Origin: Chelativorans sp. J32
GTDB taxonomy: Bacteria; Pseudomonadota; Alphaproteobacteria; Rhizobiales; Rhizobiaceae
DNA length: 64,000 nt
Reading direction: 5' to 3'
NCBI RefSeq assembly: GCF_000518985.1
Contig: NZ_JAEQ01000001.1
Coordinates: 62,001 to 126,000 of the forward strand
Part shown: positions 38,389 through 47,155 of the stretch, in pieces
How positions within the stretch are numbered: position 1 is the stretch's first letter
Layout: each line of letters starts with the position of its first letter
Position numbers and translations under genes: made by a program
The notes under the pieces: generated by a model
What the model was told of the DNA's origin: nothing
Seen by the model: only the letters and a program-made list of their open reading frames with translations
The model's database searches: none

Positions 38389-39390
38389 ATGACGGGGCGA
38401 AAGAAACCTCTCGTCGTGATTACCCGGAAATTGCCGGACCAGGTTGAAACGCGCATGCGGGAACTCTTCGATGCGCGGCTGAATATCGACGATCGCCCAC
38501 TGACGCAGCCGGAATTGGTGGCGGCCGTGAAAGAGGCGGATGTCCTGGTTCCCACCATCACCGATCGCATCGATGCGGCTCTCCTCGCCCAAGCGGGGGA
38601 GCGCCTGAAGCTGATCGCCAATTACGGGAACGGTGTCGAGCATATCGACGTCACCGCCGCGGCCGAACGCGGCATCACCGTCACCAATACGCCGAACGTC
38701 CTCAATGAGGACACCGCAGACATGACAATGGCCTTGATGCTTGCCGTCCCCCGGCGGCTGGTGGAAGGGGCGGAGCTGCTTAAGCGCGGCGGAAAATGGG
38801 CCGGCTGGTCACCCACCTGGATGCTCGGTCGGCGGATCTGGGGCAAGCGCCTCGGCATTGTCGGCATGGGGCGGATCGGCACGGCCGTAGCACGCCGCGC
38901 CAAGGCCTTTGGTCTCTCTATCCACTATCATAACCGCCGCCGGGTCGCGCCGATGATCGAGGACGAGTTGGAGGCCACCTATTGGGACAGCCTTGACCAG
39001 ATGCTGGCGCGGATGGACATCATTTCCGTGAACTGCCCTTCCACACCCGCCACGTATCACCTGCTTTCAGCGCGCAGGCTGGCGCTCATGCAACCCTCAG
39101 CCTTTATCGTGAATACGGCGCGGGGCGACATCGTCGACGAGGAAGCCCTGATCCGCATGGTCGAGGAGGGCAAGCTCGCGGGAGCAGGCCTTGATGTCTT
39201 CGCCCACGAGCCAGCGGTGAACAAGAGGCTCGTGAAGCTCGCCGAGGCGGGGAAAGTGGTGATCCTTCCTCACATGGGATCGGCCACGATGGAAGGCCGG
39301 ATCGACATGGGCGAGAAGGTCATCATCAACATCCGCACCTTTTTCGACGGCCACCGGCCGCCGGACCGCGTGCTGCCGCGAAAGGCCTGA
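38389..39390 (+). CDS. D-isomer-specific 2-hydroxyacid dehydrogenase (glyoxylate/hydroxypyruvate reductase type)
   Basis: A 333-residue NAD(P)-dependent dehydrogenase. The Rossmann GxGxxG is LGIVGMGRIGTAVARRAKAFG (about residues 150-170). Catalytic Arg is in NTARGDIVDEEAL (about 243), Glu in FAHEPAVN (about 271) and His in LPHMGSATMEGR (about 291). The sequence fits D-glycerate/glyoxylate reductase of rhizobia, reducing hydroxypyruvate or glyoxylate. ATG 38389 has GGAAAGAAG just upstream; the earlier open frame lacks similarity. It could link to the hydroxypyruvate isomerase at 58.4 kb, but they are 20 kb apart. Confidence 0.88.
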   Translation: MTGRKKPLVVITRKLPDQVETRMRELFDARLNIDDRPLTQPELVAAVKEADVLVPTITDRIDAALLAQAGERLKLIANYGNGVEHIDVTAAAERGITVTNTPNVLNEDTADMTMALMLAVPRRLVEGAELLKRGGKWAGWSPTWMLGRRIWGKRLGIVGMGRIGTAVARRAKAFGLSIHYHNRRRVAPMIEDELEATYWDSLDQMLARMDIISVNCPSTPATYHLLSARRLALMQPSAFIVNTARGDIVDEEALIRMVEEGKLAGAGLDVFAHEPAVNKRLVKLAEAGKVVILPHMGSATMEGRIDMGEKVIINIRTFFDGHRPPDRVLPRKA

Positions 39391-39487
39391 TGCCCCTGAC
39401 GTCGTGTTGGCTTCCGTGTGGTTCACCATCCGCGTCCCAACAATAGAAGCATGCTCGCACGAGACCTTAAGCCGATGAACAGGCTTC

Positions 39488-39513
39488 CTGAGCGGTCGGC
39501 ATCGACCGCTCAG
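39488..39513. terminator. Hairpin between convergent genes
   Basis: Perfect eleven-base stem CTGAGCGGTCG/CGACCGCTCAG with a four-base loop, eight bases after the stop of the minus-strand efflux gene and near the end of the plus-strand dehydrogenase transcript. No T-run on either side. Confidence 0.5.
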
Positions 39514-39521
39514 GTCTAGCA

Positions 39522-40727
39522 TCACGCCGTTTGCGGATGCGGATCGCGACGACCGAGCCAAAACAGCGCGATCAGGGTGGTTGCCGCCATGCCGGCAGCG
39601 TAGGTGATGAGAGGCCATGCGGTGCTGCCATCCAGCATAATCACGAAGCCGGTGCCGACAATGCCGACAACAAGGCTCTGGATGCAGAAGTGCAGGGCGA
39701 CGGCGGTGCCCGCAGTTTCTCCGAATTCCTGCAGGGCACCATTGGCTGTGACGGCGGTTGTAAAGACGATCCCAACCGCGATCAGCCACATCGGCACGAC
39801 GAAGGACCAGAAGGACGGCGCCAGAACCAGCTGGCCGATCGCAAGCAGGCACGCCCCCAGGATCAACATCACCATTCCGCGTATCACGCTGCCCGGAATG
39901 CCCCATCGCGCCACGAAGGCTTTGGCGAAACGTGTGGTGATGATCATGGCGATAGCCACCGTTGCAAAGGCCAAGCTGAAACCGAGTTCGGAAAAGCCTG
40001 CCCGATCCATCAGTACGCGTGGGGCGATTGAGAAGAACACGAAGAATGTGCCCATGGCAGTCCCGAAGCCGATCGTATAGATCCAGAAGGCGGGGCTCCT
40101 CAGCACCGACCCGAACCCCGCGCCTTGCTGCCCCTCCTTCACTTGCCGCGTCTCGTGCCAAGCGGGCAGCATGAGGGCGAGCACGATGAGAGCCGGGATG
40201 CCCAGCGCGAGGAAGATGGCGCGCCACCCCCACCAGTCCATCACAAGCGCGCCAGCGACCGGACCGACAGCGGGTACGAAGGCCAACATAGCGTTCATGA
40301 GGCCGTATATGACGGTGCTTTCTGGCCGGCTCGCATAGACGTCGCGGATCGTGGCGAAAAGCGCCACCAGCACGGCGGCTGCACCCGTGGCTTGCACCAG
40401 CCGGAGAAGCAGGAACAACTCGGCCGATGATATAGCGGCAAGGGCGAGGGAGGCGGCGGCAAAAATGACACCCCCGCCGATGAGGACCGGTCGGCGGCCG
40501 AAACGATCCGAAAGCGACCCGAAGACGATCTGCCCCACGCCGAGCATGATCATGTAAAGGGTTAGCGTCAGTTGCACTACGGCGGGAGTAGTGCCGAGGA
40601 CTCCCGGCATGGTGGGGATGGCCGGCAGGTAGATGTCCATGCCGAGCGAGGCAAGAATGTTGAAGGGCGCCAGCAGCATCAACGCAACCGGCAGGCTGTA
40701 GCTCCACAGCCGGATATTTTTAGACAT
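39522..40727 (-). CDS. MFS efflux protein, CmlA/FloR-like (phenicol exporter family)
   Basis: A 401-residue 12-helix major-facilitator transporter of the DHA1/Bcr-CflA group. From memory, its sequence aligns unusually well with CmlA and FloR: LASLGMDIYLPAIPTMP, QLTLTLYMIMLGVGQIVFG, LSDRFGRRPVLIGGG, VPAVGPVAGALV and TFFVFFSIAPRVLM all have near-identical counterparts there. The likely role is drug efflux, possibly chloramphenicol or florfenicol, but intrinsic homologues may have other substrates. No mobile element is adjacent, so it appears to be a resident chromosomal gene. A short leader reading frame and hairpin lie upstream. Confidence 0.85.
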   Translation of the reverse strand: MSKNIRLWSYSLPVALMLLAPFNILASLGMDIYLPAIPTMPGVLGTTPAVVQLTLTLYMIMLGVGQIVFGSLSDRFGRRPVLIGGGVIFAAASLALAAISSAELFLLLRLVQATGAAAVLVALFATIRDVYASRPESTVIYGLMNAMLAFVPAVGPVAGALVMDWWGWRAIFLALGIPALIVLALMLPAWHETRQVKEGQQGAGFGSVLRSPAFWIYTIGFGTAMGTFFVFFSIAPRVLMDRAGFSELGFSLAFATVAIAMIITTRFAKAFVARWGIPGSVIRGMVMLILGACLLAIGQLVLAPSFWSFVVPMWLIAVGIVFTTAVTANGALQEFGETAGTAVALHFCIQSLVVGIVGTGFVIMLDGSTAWPLITYAAGMAATTLIALFWLGRRDPHPQTA

Positions 40728-40802
40728 GGGAAAGAATCCGCTCGAATGATTGTATTCGGCGGCGGTCTGGGCTCTCGGGTGGCAAATCGGAACCTGGCAG
40801 AC

Positions 40803-40832
40803 GCCGCAGCAACGAAAGCGCGTTGCTGCGGC
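40803..40832 (-). promoter_or_regulatory. Hairpin in the leader of the efflux gene
   Basis: Perfect twelve-base stem GCCGCAGCAACG/CGTTGCTGCGGC with a six-base loop, 75 bases upstream of the efflux ATG on the minus strand. Its 5' base directly follows the stop codon of a nine-codon reading frame, the layout expected for a ribosome-controlled attenuator. No T-run follows, so a simple terminator is less likely. Confidence 0.45.
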
Positions 40833-40859
40833 CTATCGGTCTGAGATTTTTGGTTCCAT
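40833..40859 (-). CDS. Possible leader peptide of eight residues
   Basis: Minus-strand ATG 40859 opens a frame reading MEPKISDR then TAG at 40835-40833, ending one base before the hairpin. cmlA of Tn1696 is controlled by a nine-residue leader peptide and translational attenuation, so the arrangement is suggestive. However, the upstream AGG is weak and the hairpin does not cover the efflux gene's own ribosome-binding site. Treat as a hypothesis. Confidence 0.25.
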   Translation of the reverse strand: MEPKISDR

Positions 40860-41036
40860 CGGGTAGGAGCCTTCGAGGATCGGCAAAAATATGGGGTGTT
40901 CTCTACCAGACATGCCCCGAGCCAGCAACGCCAGCTTCGCTACCGCGAGCGGTAGCTGCCGCGCTCCTGCGGCAGCTCACGGTTCGCCATGGCGGCCGCC
41001 AATGGTGAGCCGGAAGCGACTCGTTGGCGATGACGC

Positions 41037-43973
41037 CTAATGGGCCTCCTCCCAGTTGTCGGCGGCGCGGGCGTCCACCTTCAGCGGCACGGAGAGCGAG
41101 CGGGCAGGCCAGGCCGCCCCTTCCATCACCGTGCGGATGACCGGGATCGCACGTTCCACGGCATCTTCCGGAGCCTCGAACACCAGTTCGTCATGCACTT
41201 GAAGAAGCATCTTCACGTCGCCCAGGCCTGAATCGGCCAGCGCCGCCTCCATGCGCATCATGGCACGGCGGATGATATCGGCTGCCGAGCCTTGGATGGG
41301 GGCATTGATGGACGCGCGCTCGTTGAAAGCGCGGACGGAAGGATTGGACGAGCGGATTTCCGGATAATGCGCGCGACGGCCGAAAATGGTCTCTACATAG
41401 CCCTTCTCGCGGCAGAAAGCTTTCGTGCGCTCCATGTAATCCCGAATGCCCGGGAAGCGCTCGAAATAGCGTTTGATATAGGCGCCGGCTTCCTCGCGCG
41501 GTATCGCAAGTTGGTTGGCAAGACCAAAAGCGGATATGCCGTAGATGATGCCGAAATTGATGGCCTTGGCGCGTCGGCGCACCTCGCCAGGCATGCCCTC
41601 CACCGGCACGCTGAACATTTCGGAGGCCGTCATGGCATGGATGTCCATTCCGTCCGCGAACGCCTTTTTCAGCTCCGGGATATCCGCCACATGCGCCAGC
41701 ACGCGCAGCTCGATTTGGCTGTAGTCGGCCGAGATCAGCTTGTAGCCGGGCGCAGCGATGAATGCGGTCCGGATCTTGCGGCCTTCCGGCGTCCGCACCG
41801 GTATGTTCTGCAGGTTCGGCTCGGAGGAAGAGAGCCGGCCCGTCGTTGTCGAAGCCAGCGAATAGGACGTGTGCACCCGCCCCGTGTCGGGATGAATGTA
41901 GCCGGGCAGCGCATCCGTATAAGTGGATTTGAGCTTTGTGACTTGGCGCCAGTCCACGATCTTGCGCGGCAACTCGTGCCCTGCGGCGGCCAGTTCCTCG
42001 AGCACTTGCGCTGAGGTCGACCACTGGCCCGACTTGGTCTTGGCGCCGCCGGGAAGACCCATGCGTCCAAAAAGAATGTCGCCCAATTGCTTGGGAGATC
42101 CGATGGTGAAGCGGCCTCCGGCAAGCTGATATATCTCTTCCTCCATCGCCGCAGCCGTCTGAGCGAAATCGCCGGACATGCGCGACAGGATCTGCCGGTC
42201 GACCATGATGCCGCGATGCTCCATGCGGCAGATGACTGAAATCATCGGCCGCTCCAGCCGTTCGTAGACGGAGACGAGACCCTTGGCGGCAAGCTGCGGC
42301 TTCAGGACTTTCCAGAGCCTGAGGGTGACGTCGGCGTCCTCGGAGGCGTACAGGGTCGCCCGCTCCAAGTCGACCATGTCAAAGGTCACCTTCGAGCGGC
42401 CGGAACCCGTCACCTTCTTATAGGAGAGCGGCGTGTGACCCAGCCAACGCTCCGCCAGGGCATCCATGCCGTGGGCTTGGGTGCCCGCCTCCAATACGTA
42501 GGAGATGAGCATCGTGTCGTCATAGGGCGCGATCTCGATGCCGTGGCGATAAAGCAGCAGCCAGTCATATTTGAGGTTCTGGCCGATCTTCAGGACAGAA
42601 GGGTCCTGGAAGAGCGGCCGTAGCAAAGCGAGAGCCGCTTCCACCTTGATCTGCCCGTCGACCATGCCCCCACCGAGCAGGTCTTCCGCTCCGTTCTTAT
42701 GCGAGAGGGGGACATAGGCTGCCCGGTTCGGGGCGATCGCGAGCGCGATGCCGCAAAGCTCAGCCTGCATGGGATCGAGCGAGGTGGTCTCGGTGTCGAT
42801 CGCGACAACACCTGTCTCTCGCGCCTCCGCGACCCATTGGTTCAGCGTTTCCAGGTCGCGAATGCAGACATAGCGGGAATGATCGAAGGCTTCATGCGCA
42901 GCAGCGTCGGCCAGCTTGCGCGCAAGTTTCTCCGGTGTGGCGGCGCTATCGTCCCTTTCAGGCGCCACTTCGCCCTCAGCGCCCGGCTCTCCGATGCCCG
43001 TGGCGGGGACGGTAAGGTCGGGCCCGTGGGCCTCGGCACCTTTCTGGACCTCCAGATATGCCGGCTCGACGGCCGATGCATCCGCTCCCGTCGCCTCGGC
43101 GACGCGGCGGGTAAGCGAGGAGAATTCCATGGCCTTGAGAAAGGAAATGAGCTTCGGCCCATCCGGCGGATTGAGCGCCAGTGCGTCAAGCGGCACCTCC
43201 ACCTGCACATCGTCCCTCAACCGGACCAGTTCGCGGGAGATTCGCACCTTCTCGGCGTATTCGATAAGATTTTCGCGGCGCTTCGGCTGCTTGATCTCAT
43301 GCGCCCGGGCAAGAAGCGTATCGAGGTCACCATATTCTTGCAGGAGCTGCGCGGCAGTCTTTGGTCCGATCCCCGGCACGCCCGGAACATTGTCGATCGT
43401 ATCCCCGGTGAGCGCCTGCAGCTCGATCATCTTCTCGGGCGGAACACCCCATTTCTCGATGACCTCCGGAACCTGGATCTCCTTGTCCTTCATCGGGTCG
43501 TACATGGAGACCGTCGGACCGACGAGCTGCATCAGGTCCTTGTCGGAGGAGACGATCGTGGTGTCACCCCCGGCCTCGCAGGCAAGGCGGGCATAGGTGG
43601 CGATCAGATCGTCCGCCTCATATCCCTCCATCTCGATGCATGGCAGATCGAAGGCGCGCGTGGCCTCACGGATCAGGCCGAATTGCGGGATGAGATCTTC
43701 CGGCGGTTCGGTGCGATTGGCCTTGTATTCCGGGTAGATTTCGCTGCGGAAGGTTTTGGACGAATAATCGAAGATCACCGCAAAATGCGTGGGTGTCACG
43801 CCGACGGCCGTGTCCCTCGCATCGCGCAGGAGCTTCCAAACCATGTTGCAGAAGCCGAGAACCGCACTGACGGGAAGACCGTCCGACTTGCGGTTGAGCG
43901 GTGGAAGTGCGTGATAAGCCCGAAAAATGTAACCCGAGCCGTCTACAAGAAAGAGATGGTCGCCTTTTTTCAT
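41037..43973 (-). CDS. polA: DNA polymerase I
   Basis: A 978-residue DNA polymerase I with all three activities. 5'-3' exonuclease (1-290: FLVDGSGYIFRAYHALPPL, DDLIATYARLA, GDTIDNVPGVPGIGPKTAAQLL). 3'-5' exonuclease (about 375-570, with intact DTET in VVAIDTETTSLDP). Polymerase (about 590-978: motif A SADYSQIELRVLAH, motif B RRRAKAINFGIIYGISAFG, motif C LLQVHDELVFEAP). Used for Okazaki-fragment maturation and excision repair. A probable small RNA is transcribed divergently from its upstream region. Confidence 0.97.
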   Translation of the reverse strand: MKKGDHLFLVDGSGYIFRAYHALPPLNRKSDGLPVSAVLGFCNMVWKLLRDARDTAVGVTPTHFAVIFDYSSKTFRSEIYPEYKANRTEPPEDLIPQFGLIREATRAFDLPCIEMEGYEADDLIATYARLACEAGGDTTIVSSDKDLMQLVGPTVSMYDPMKDKEIQVPEVIEKWGVPPEKMIELQALTGDTIDNVPGVPGIGPKTAAQLLQEYGDLDTLLARAHEIKQPKRRENLIEYAEKVRISRELVRLRDDVQVEVPLDALALNPPDGPKLISFLKAMEFSSLTRRVAEATGADASAVEPAYLEVQKGAEAHGPDLTVPATGIGEPGAEGEVAPERDDSAATPEKLARKLADAAAHEAFDHSRYVCIRDLETLNQWVAEARETGVVAIDTETTSLDPMQAELCGIALAIAPNRAAYVPLSHKNGAEDLLGGGMVDGQIKVEAALALLRPLFQDPSVLKIGQNLKYDWLLLYRHGIEIAPYDDTMLISYVLEAGTQAHGMDALAERWLGHTPLSYKKVTGSGRSKVTFDMVDLERATLYASEDADVTLRLWKVLKPQLAAKGLVSVYERLERPMISVICRMEHRGIMVDRQILSRMSGDFAQTAAAMEEEIYQLAGGRFTIGSPKQLGDILFGRMGLPGGAKTKSGQWSTSAQVLEELAAAGHELPRKIVDWRQVTKLKSTYTDALPGYIHPDTGRVHTSYSLASTTTGRLSSSEPNLQNIPVRTPEGRKIRTAFIAAPGYKLISADYSQIELRVLAHVADIPELKKAFADGMDIHAMTASEMFSVPVEGMPGEVRRRAKAINFGIIYGISAFGLANQLAIPREEAGAYIKRYFERFPGIRDYMERTKAFCREKGYVETIFGRRAHYPEIRSSNPSVRAFNERASINAPIQGSAADIIRRAMMRMEAALADSGLGDVKMLLQVHDELVFEAPEDAVERAIPVIRTVMEGAAWPARSLSVPLKVDARAADNWEEAH

Positions 43974-44093
43974 GGCGCAACGGGTAGCGCGACCTCTTCG
44001 CCGAGTCCATCACAAAGGCGTGAGGCACCGGTCTCTGCCGCCAAATCCTGGCAGTTGATCGCGAAATATTAACAATGTGTAACCTTGTGGCCC

Positions 44094-44122
44094 TTGAATA
44101 GCCATTTTGGCGAACAACATAT
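44094..44122 (+). promoter_or_regulatory. Promoter of the polA-linked small RNA
   Basis: TTGAAT (44094-44099), 17 bases, ACATAT (44117-44122): a rhizobial-type sigma-70 promoter. It would start transcription near 44129. An alternative pair further upstream is TTGATC (44055) with TGTAAC (44078), also 17 apart. Confidence 0.5.
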
Positions 44123-44128
44123 CAATGC

Positions 44129-44274
44129 ATCGGCAATATTTTCCGCCGAAGTCCGGAAAGGCTCGTCCCCCGCCGAACCGGACAAAACAAGCGGCAGCCT
44201 TATCCCCCTCTCCGGGCTGCCGCACATAATATAAAGGCCGCCGTGGTTCCCCTCCACCACGGCGGCACTTTTTT
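44129..44274 (+). ncRNA. Probable trans-acting small RNA next to polA
   Basis: About 146 bases from a good promoter to a textbook terminator, with no plausible reading frame. It contains a hairpin GCGGCAGCC/GGCTGCCGC around a pyrimidine-rich loop (about 44190-44224). The terminator follows: an eleven-base perfect stem GCCGCCGTGGT/ACCACGGCGGC (44237-44266), then A-C-TTTTTT. An unpaired CTCGTCCCCC stretch could bind ribosome-binding sites. As I recall, the rhizobial alpha-r7 (Smr7C) small RNA family, 134-159 bases long, is encoded beside polA; position and size fit, but I could not compare sequences. Confidence 0.6.
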
Positions 44275-44553
44275 GTGGCTATGAGAATGACCACAAGCGG
44301 CAGAAAAGTGCCCGGGCGATCCAGATATATTCAGGTTGCTCGAGGTCGGCGAGGGAGAAGTCCGCTCTGCATTTCTGTTCACTCCCGGGCTGCCGTTCTG
44401 GTGCATTCCTGAGTTCCGTACCGGGCGCGCATTGATCCCTGAAGTTGATGAGCGAGGTGCGACGCCCAGGGCCACCCGACAATTGCCTTTCGCGTATCGT
44501 ATGCAGCCAATCGGAGCCGCGATAGGCGGCGAGCGCCTGGGCGACGATGTCTC

Positions 44554-44812
44554 TCAGTTCGCCCGGCAGGTGCGAGATTGCCCAATACTAGCTTCTTCCT
44601 TCCCCGGCTGGGCATAGAAGGTGCCCATGGCGAGGGATCCGCGCAGGATAACAGCCGAAAGACGGTCTCCTAATTCGCTCCTGACTTCGTCGACCACACC
44701 CCTTGACGTGTTGCTGCAATATTGCGTCGACGGTATCCAGATCCGCACGAGACATGCCGGTGATTTCCTCAACGGTCTCCGGATGTTGCTTTTTGCTCAA
44801 TCCTTCTTCCAT
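44554..44812 (-). pseudogene. Possible remnant of a nucleotidyltransferase-like gene
   Basis: Two overlapping minus-strand frames downstream of gnd. The first starts at ATG 44812 (overlapping the gnd end) and reads MEEGLSKKQHPETVEEI to AILQQHVK. The other continues RGVVDEVRSELGDRLSAVILRGSLAMGTFY, which resembles the start of an aminoglycoside-type nucleotidyltransferase fold. A one-base shift in a GGGG run near 44698-44702 would join them. The product would still be short (about 85 residues) and lacks the catalytic acidic pair, so it is a fragment at best or a chance frame. Confidence 0.3.
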
Positions 44813-46212
44813 GCACCGTGGTGGCTTCCCTCCCGGTCGATGCGTTCGAAGCCATGCGCGCCGAAGAAATCGCGCTGCGCCTGGATGAGATTCGCGGTTC
44901 CGCGTCCGCGTCGGAAGGTATCGAAATGCGCCAGAGCGGCTGAGAGCGAAGGCACGGGCAATCCAGCTTCAGCGCTTTGCGCCACCACCCGCCGCAGGTG
45001 CGGATGGGCCGCTTCCATATATTGAGAGAAGGTGGGCGTCATCAGCAGGTTTTCCGTTTCCGGCGCCCCGTCGAAAGCGTCAGCGATAGCTCCGAGAAAC
45101 TGCGAGCGGATGATGCAGCCGGCCCGCCAAATGCGTGCGATCGTACCGAGCGGCAAGTTCCAGCCAAACTCGCGCGAAGCAGCAGCCATGACCGCGAAGC
45201 CCTGGGCATAGGCGACGATCTTGCCGGCGAAAAGCGCAGCTTCAAGGCTCGCAAGCGCTTGTTCACTTGGCGCGCCTGCCGAAGAGGTGGGGATGCCGTA
45301 ACGTTTCTCGGCGGCCTCGCGCTCAGACTTCATGGCGGAGAGGCTGCGTGCCGCGACGGCCGCCTCGATCGCCGTGGCCGGAACCCCCAGCGACTGAGCT
45401 TCGATGGCAGACCAGCGGCCCGTCCCCTTCTGTCCGGCGCGGTCGAGGATCTCGTCAACGATTGGTTTCCCCGTCTCCGGATCGATCGCATCGAGCACCT
45501 CTGCCGTGATCTCGATCAGATAGGAATTGAGCCGCCCCTCGTTCCATCGCGCGAAGATGGAAGCGATATCGCGGGCTTCGAGTCCATAGCCGTCACGCAG
45601 GATGCCGTAGATCTCCGCGATCATCTGCATGTCGGCATATTCTATGCCATTGTGGATGGTTTTCACGAAATGGCCGGCGCCGTCGGGTCCGAGCCATGCC
45701 TGGCAGGCCTCCCCCTCGTAGCGCGCGGCAATCGCCTCAAGGACAGGCTCGATACGGCGATAGGAATCCTCAGGCCCACCGACCATGATCGACGGACCGT
45801 GGCGCGCGCCTTCTTCCCCGCCCGAGACGCCCATGCCGATGAAGCGCGGGCCGGTCTCGGCCAGTTCCGCCATGCGCCTGCGTGTATCGCGAAAATTGGC
45901 ATTGCCCGCGTCGATGATGATGTCGTCCCGCGCGACCAGCGGGTCGAGGGCAGCGATCTGCTCGTCCACCGGCGCGCCGGCGGGTACCATCAGGATGATC
46001 GGCCTGGGCGGCTTGATCGCATCCACCAGCGCCTGAAGGCTGTCGCAGGGTATGATATTGGCGGCTAGAGGGCCAGCCTCGGCGGCAAACTCATGCGTGC
46101 GCTCGGTCGTGCGATTGTACACCGCGATGCGGAAGCCCTTCTCCGCGATATTGAGGGCGAGATTCGCCCCCATCGTTCCAAGGCCGATCAGGCCGATGTC
46201 AGCTTTTTCCAT
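44797..46212 (-). CDS. gnd: 6-phosphogluconate dehydrogenase (decarboxylating)
   Basis: A 471-residue Gnd of the long, NADP-dependent type, producing ribulose-5-phosphate in the oxidative pentose-phosphate pathway. N-terminal IGLIGLGTMGANLALNIAEKG (GxGxxG), substrate-binding GVSGGEEGARHGPSIMVGG (about residue 128) and KTIHNGIEYADMQMIAE with the catalytic Lys and Glu (about 183-200). C-terminal tail HGFERIDREGSHHGAWKKD is also standard. ATG 46212 is chosen as the first conserved residue; no clear ribosome-binding site supports any of the candidate starts. Upstream neighbour fur/mur is on the same strand, 66 bases away. Confidence 0.95.
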   Translation of the reverse strand: MEKADIGLIGLGTMGANLALNIAEKGFRIAVYNRTTERTHEFAAEAGPLAANIIPCDSLQALVDAIKPPRPIILMVPAGAPVDEQIAALDPLVARDDIIIDAGNANFRDTRRRMAELAETGPRFIGMGVSGGEEGARHGPSIMVGGPEDSYRRIEPVLEAIAARYEGEACQAWLGPDGAGHFVKTIHNGIEYADMQMIAEIYGILRDGYGLEARDIASIFARWNEGRLNSYLIEITAEVLDAIDPETGKPIVDEILDRAGQKGTGRWSAIEAQSLGVPATAIEAAVAARSLSAMKSEREAAEKRYGIPTSSAGAPSEQALASLEAALFAGKIVAYAQGFAVMAAASREFGWNLPLGTIARIWRAGCIIRSQFLGAIADAFDGAPETENLLMTPTFSQYMEAAHPHLRRVVAQSAEAGLPVPSLSAALAHFDTFRRGRGTANLIQAQRDFFGAHGFERIDREGSHHGAWKKD

Positions 46213-46278
46213 GTGATGAACACCCATTGTTGTGCTTGGGCGCTGCAGTCCTCGCACGTCTCGTCTAGACGCTTCGCG

Positions 46279-46710
46279 TCAACGGCTGCGCCGCTTCCTG
46301 CCATAGAGTTCCAACCGGTGATGGACGATGTCGTAGCCAAGAGAGCGGGCGATTTCGTCCTGCAGCGCCTCGATCTTCGTGGAATGGAACTCGATGACGT
46401 CGCCGGTATCAATATCGATCAGGTGATCGTGGTGCTGGCTGCTTGCCTGCTCGAAGCGCGCACGGCCGCCTTCGAACGCGTGGCGATGAATCGCACCCAG
46501 TTCCTCAAGGAGCTTCATCGTGCGGTAGACCGTTGACAGCGAAATGCTTGGGTCGACCTCCGATGCCCGATTGAAGATCTCCATCGCATCCGGATGGTCT
46601 TCCGTTTCGGAAAGAATGCCGAGAATCACCTGGCGGGGGCGTGTGATCCGTACCCCTGCGCGGCGCAGCTCTTCCTCATATTTTGCCTTCTTCGGCATAG
46701 TTTCACTCAT
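46279..46710 (-). CDS. Fur family metalloregulator, probably Mur
   Basis: A 143-residue Fur-family repressor. Winged helix: [23 protein letters not shown] and [22 protein letters not shown]; metal-binding [17 protein letters not shown]. The CxxC zinc pairs of E. coli Fur are missing, as in rhizobial Mur, which responds to manganese and controls manganese uptake, while iron control passes to Irr and RirA. Presence of irr at 37 kb supports the Mur reading. ATG 46710 is chosen where the family similarity starts; the longer frame runs into the divergent Lrp-like gene. Confidence 0.88.
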   Translation of the reverse strand: MSETMPKKAKYEEELRRAGVRITRPRQVILGILSETEDHPDAMEIFNRASEVDPSISLSTVYRTMKLLEELGAIHRHAFEGGRARFEQASSQHHDHLIDIDTGDVIEFHSTKIEALQDEIARSLGYDIVHHRLELYGRKRRSR

Positions 46711-46855
46711 GACAAAGACTATGCGCCAAATCGCCCTTCCTTGCAAAGTCGGTGCCGGGTCTTTAACACCCCCGCAAGCAACCGCCAAACCTGTTGACAG
46801 GCAGCCGCGCAAGCCCGACTTTCTCGCAAGACCCCGAAATTTTGGGAAGGACGTC

Positions 46856-47092
46856 ATGAGAGCTGTTTTCGTTCAGCTGCGGTGTGTGCCCGGCAAGACC
46901 TATGAGGTTGCCGACGAAATCTACAAGCGCGAAATCGCGTCCGAGCTTTATTCCACAAGCGGGGAATACGACCTTCTTCTGAAGGTCTATATCGACGACG
47001 GTGTTGATGTGGGCAAATTCATCAACGAGAACGTGGCGAATGTGCCTGGTATTGTCCGCTCGCTGACCACACTCACCTTCAAGGCGTTCTAG
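46856..47092 (+). CDS. Stand-alone Lrp/AsnC ligand-binding domain protein
   Basis: A 78-residue protein consisting only of the RAM (regulation of amino-acid metabolism) domain of Lrp/AsnC regulators: [56 protein letters not shown]. It has no DNA-binding domain, so it may bind amino acids or form mixed oligomers with true Lrp proteins. GGAAGG precedes ATG 46856. A TTGACA at 46794-46799 with GACTTT 17 bases later may be its promoter. Divergent from mur. Confidence 0.88.
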   Translation: MRAVFVQLRCVPGKTYEVADEIYKREIASELYSTSGEYDLLLKVYIDDGVDVGKFINENVANVPGIVRSLTTLTFKAF

Positions 47093-47155
47093 AAGCGGTC
47101 CACAGCTCTATAGGGCGCATGGCAATCCCGCGTTCACAAGGAGGAGGAGCTTGCG

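Noticed and set aside
44010-44294. Minus-strand frames across the small-RNA region
   Set aside because: They run through the perfect terminator hairpin, lack ribosome-binding sites and show no domain.
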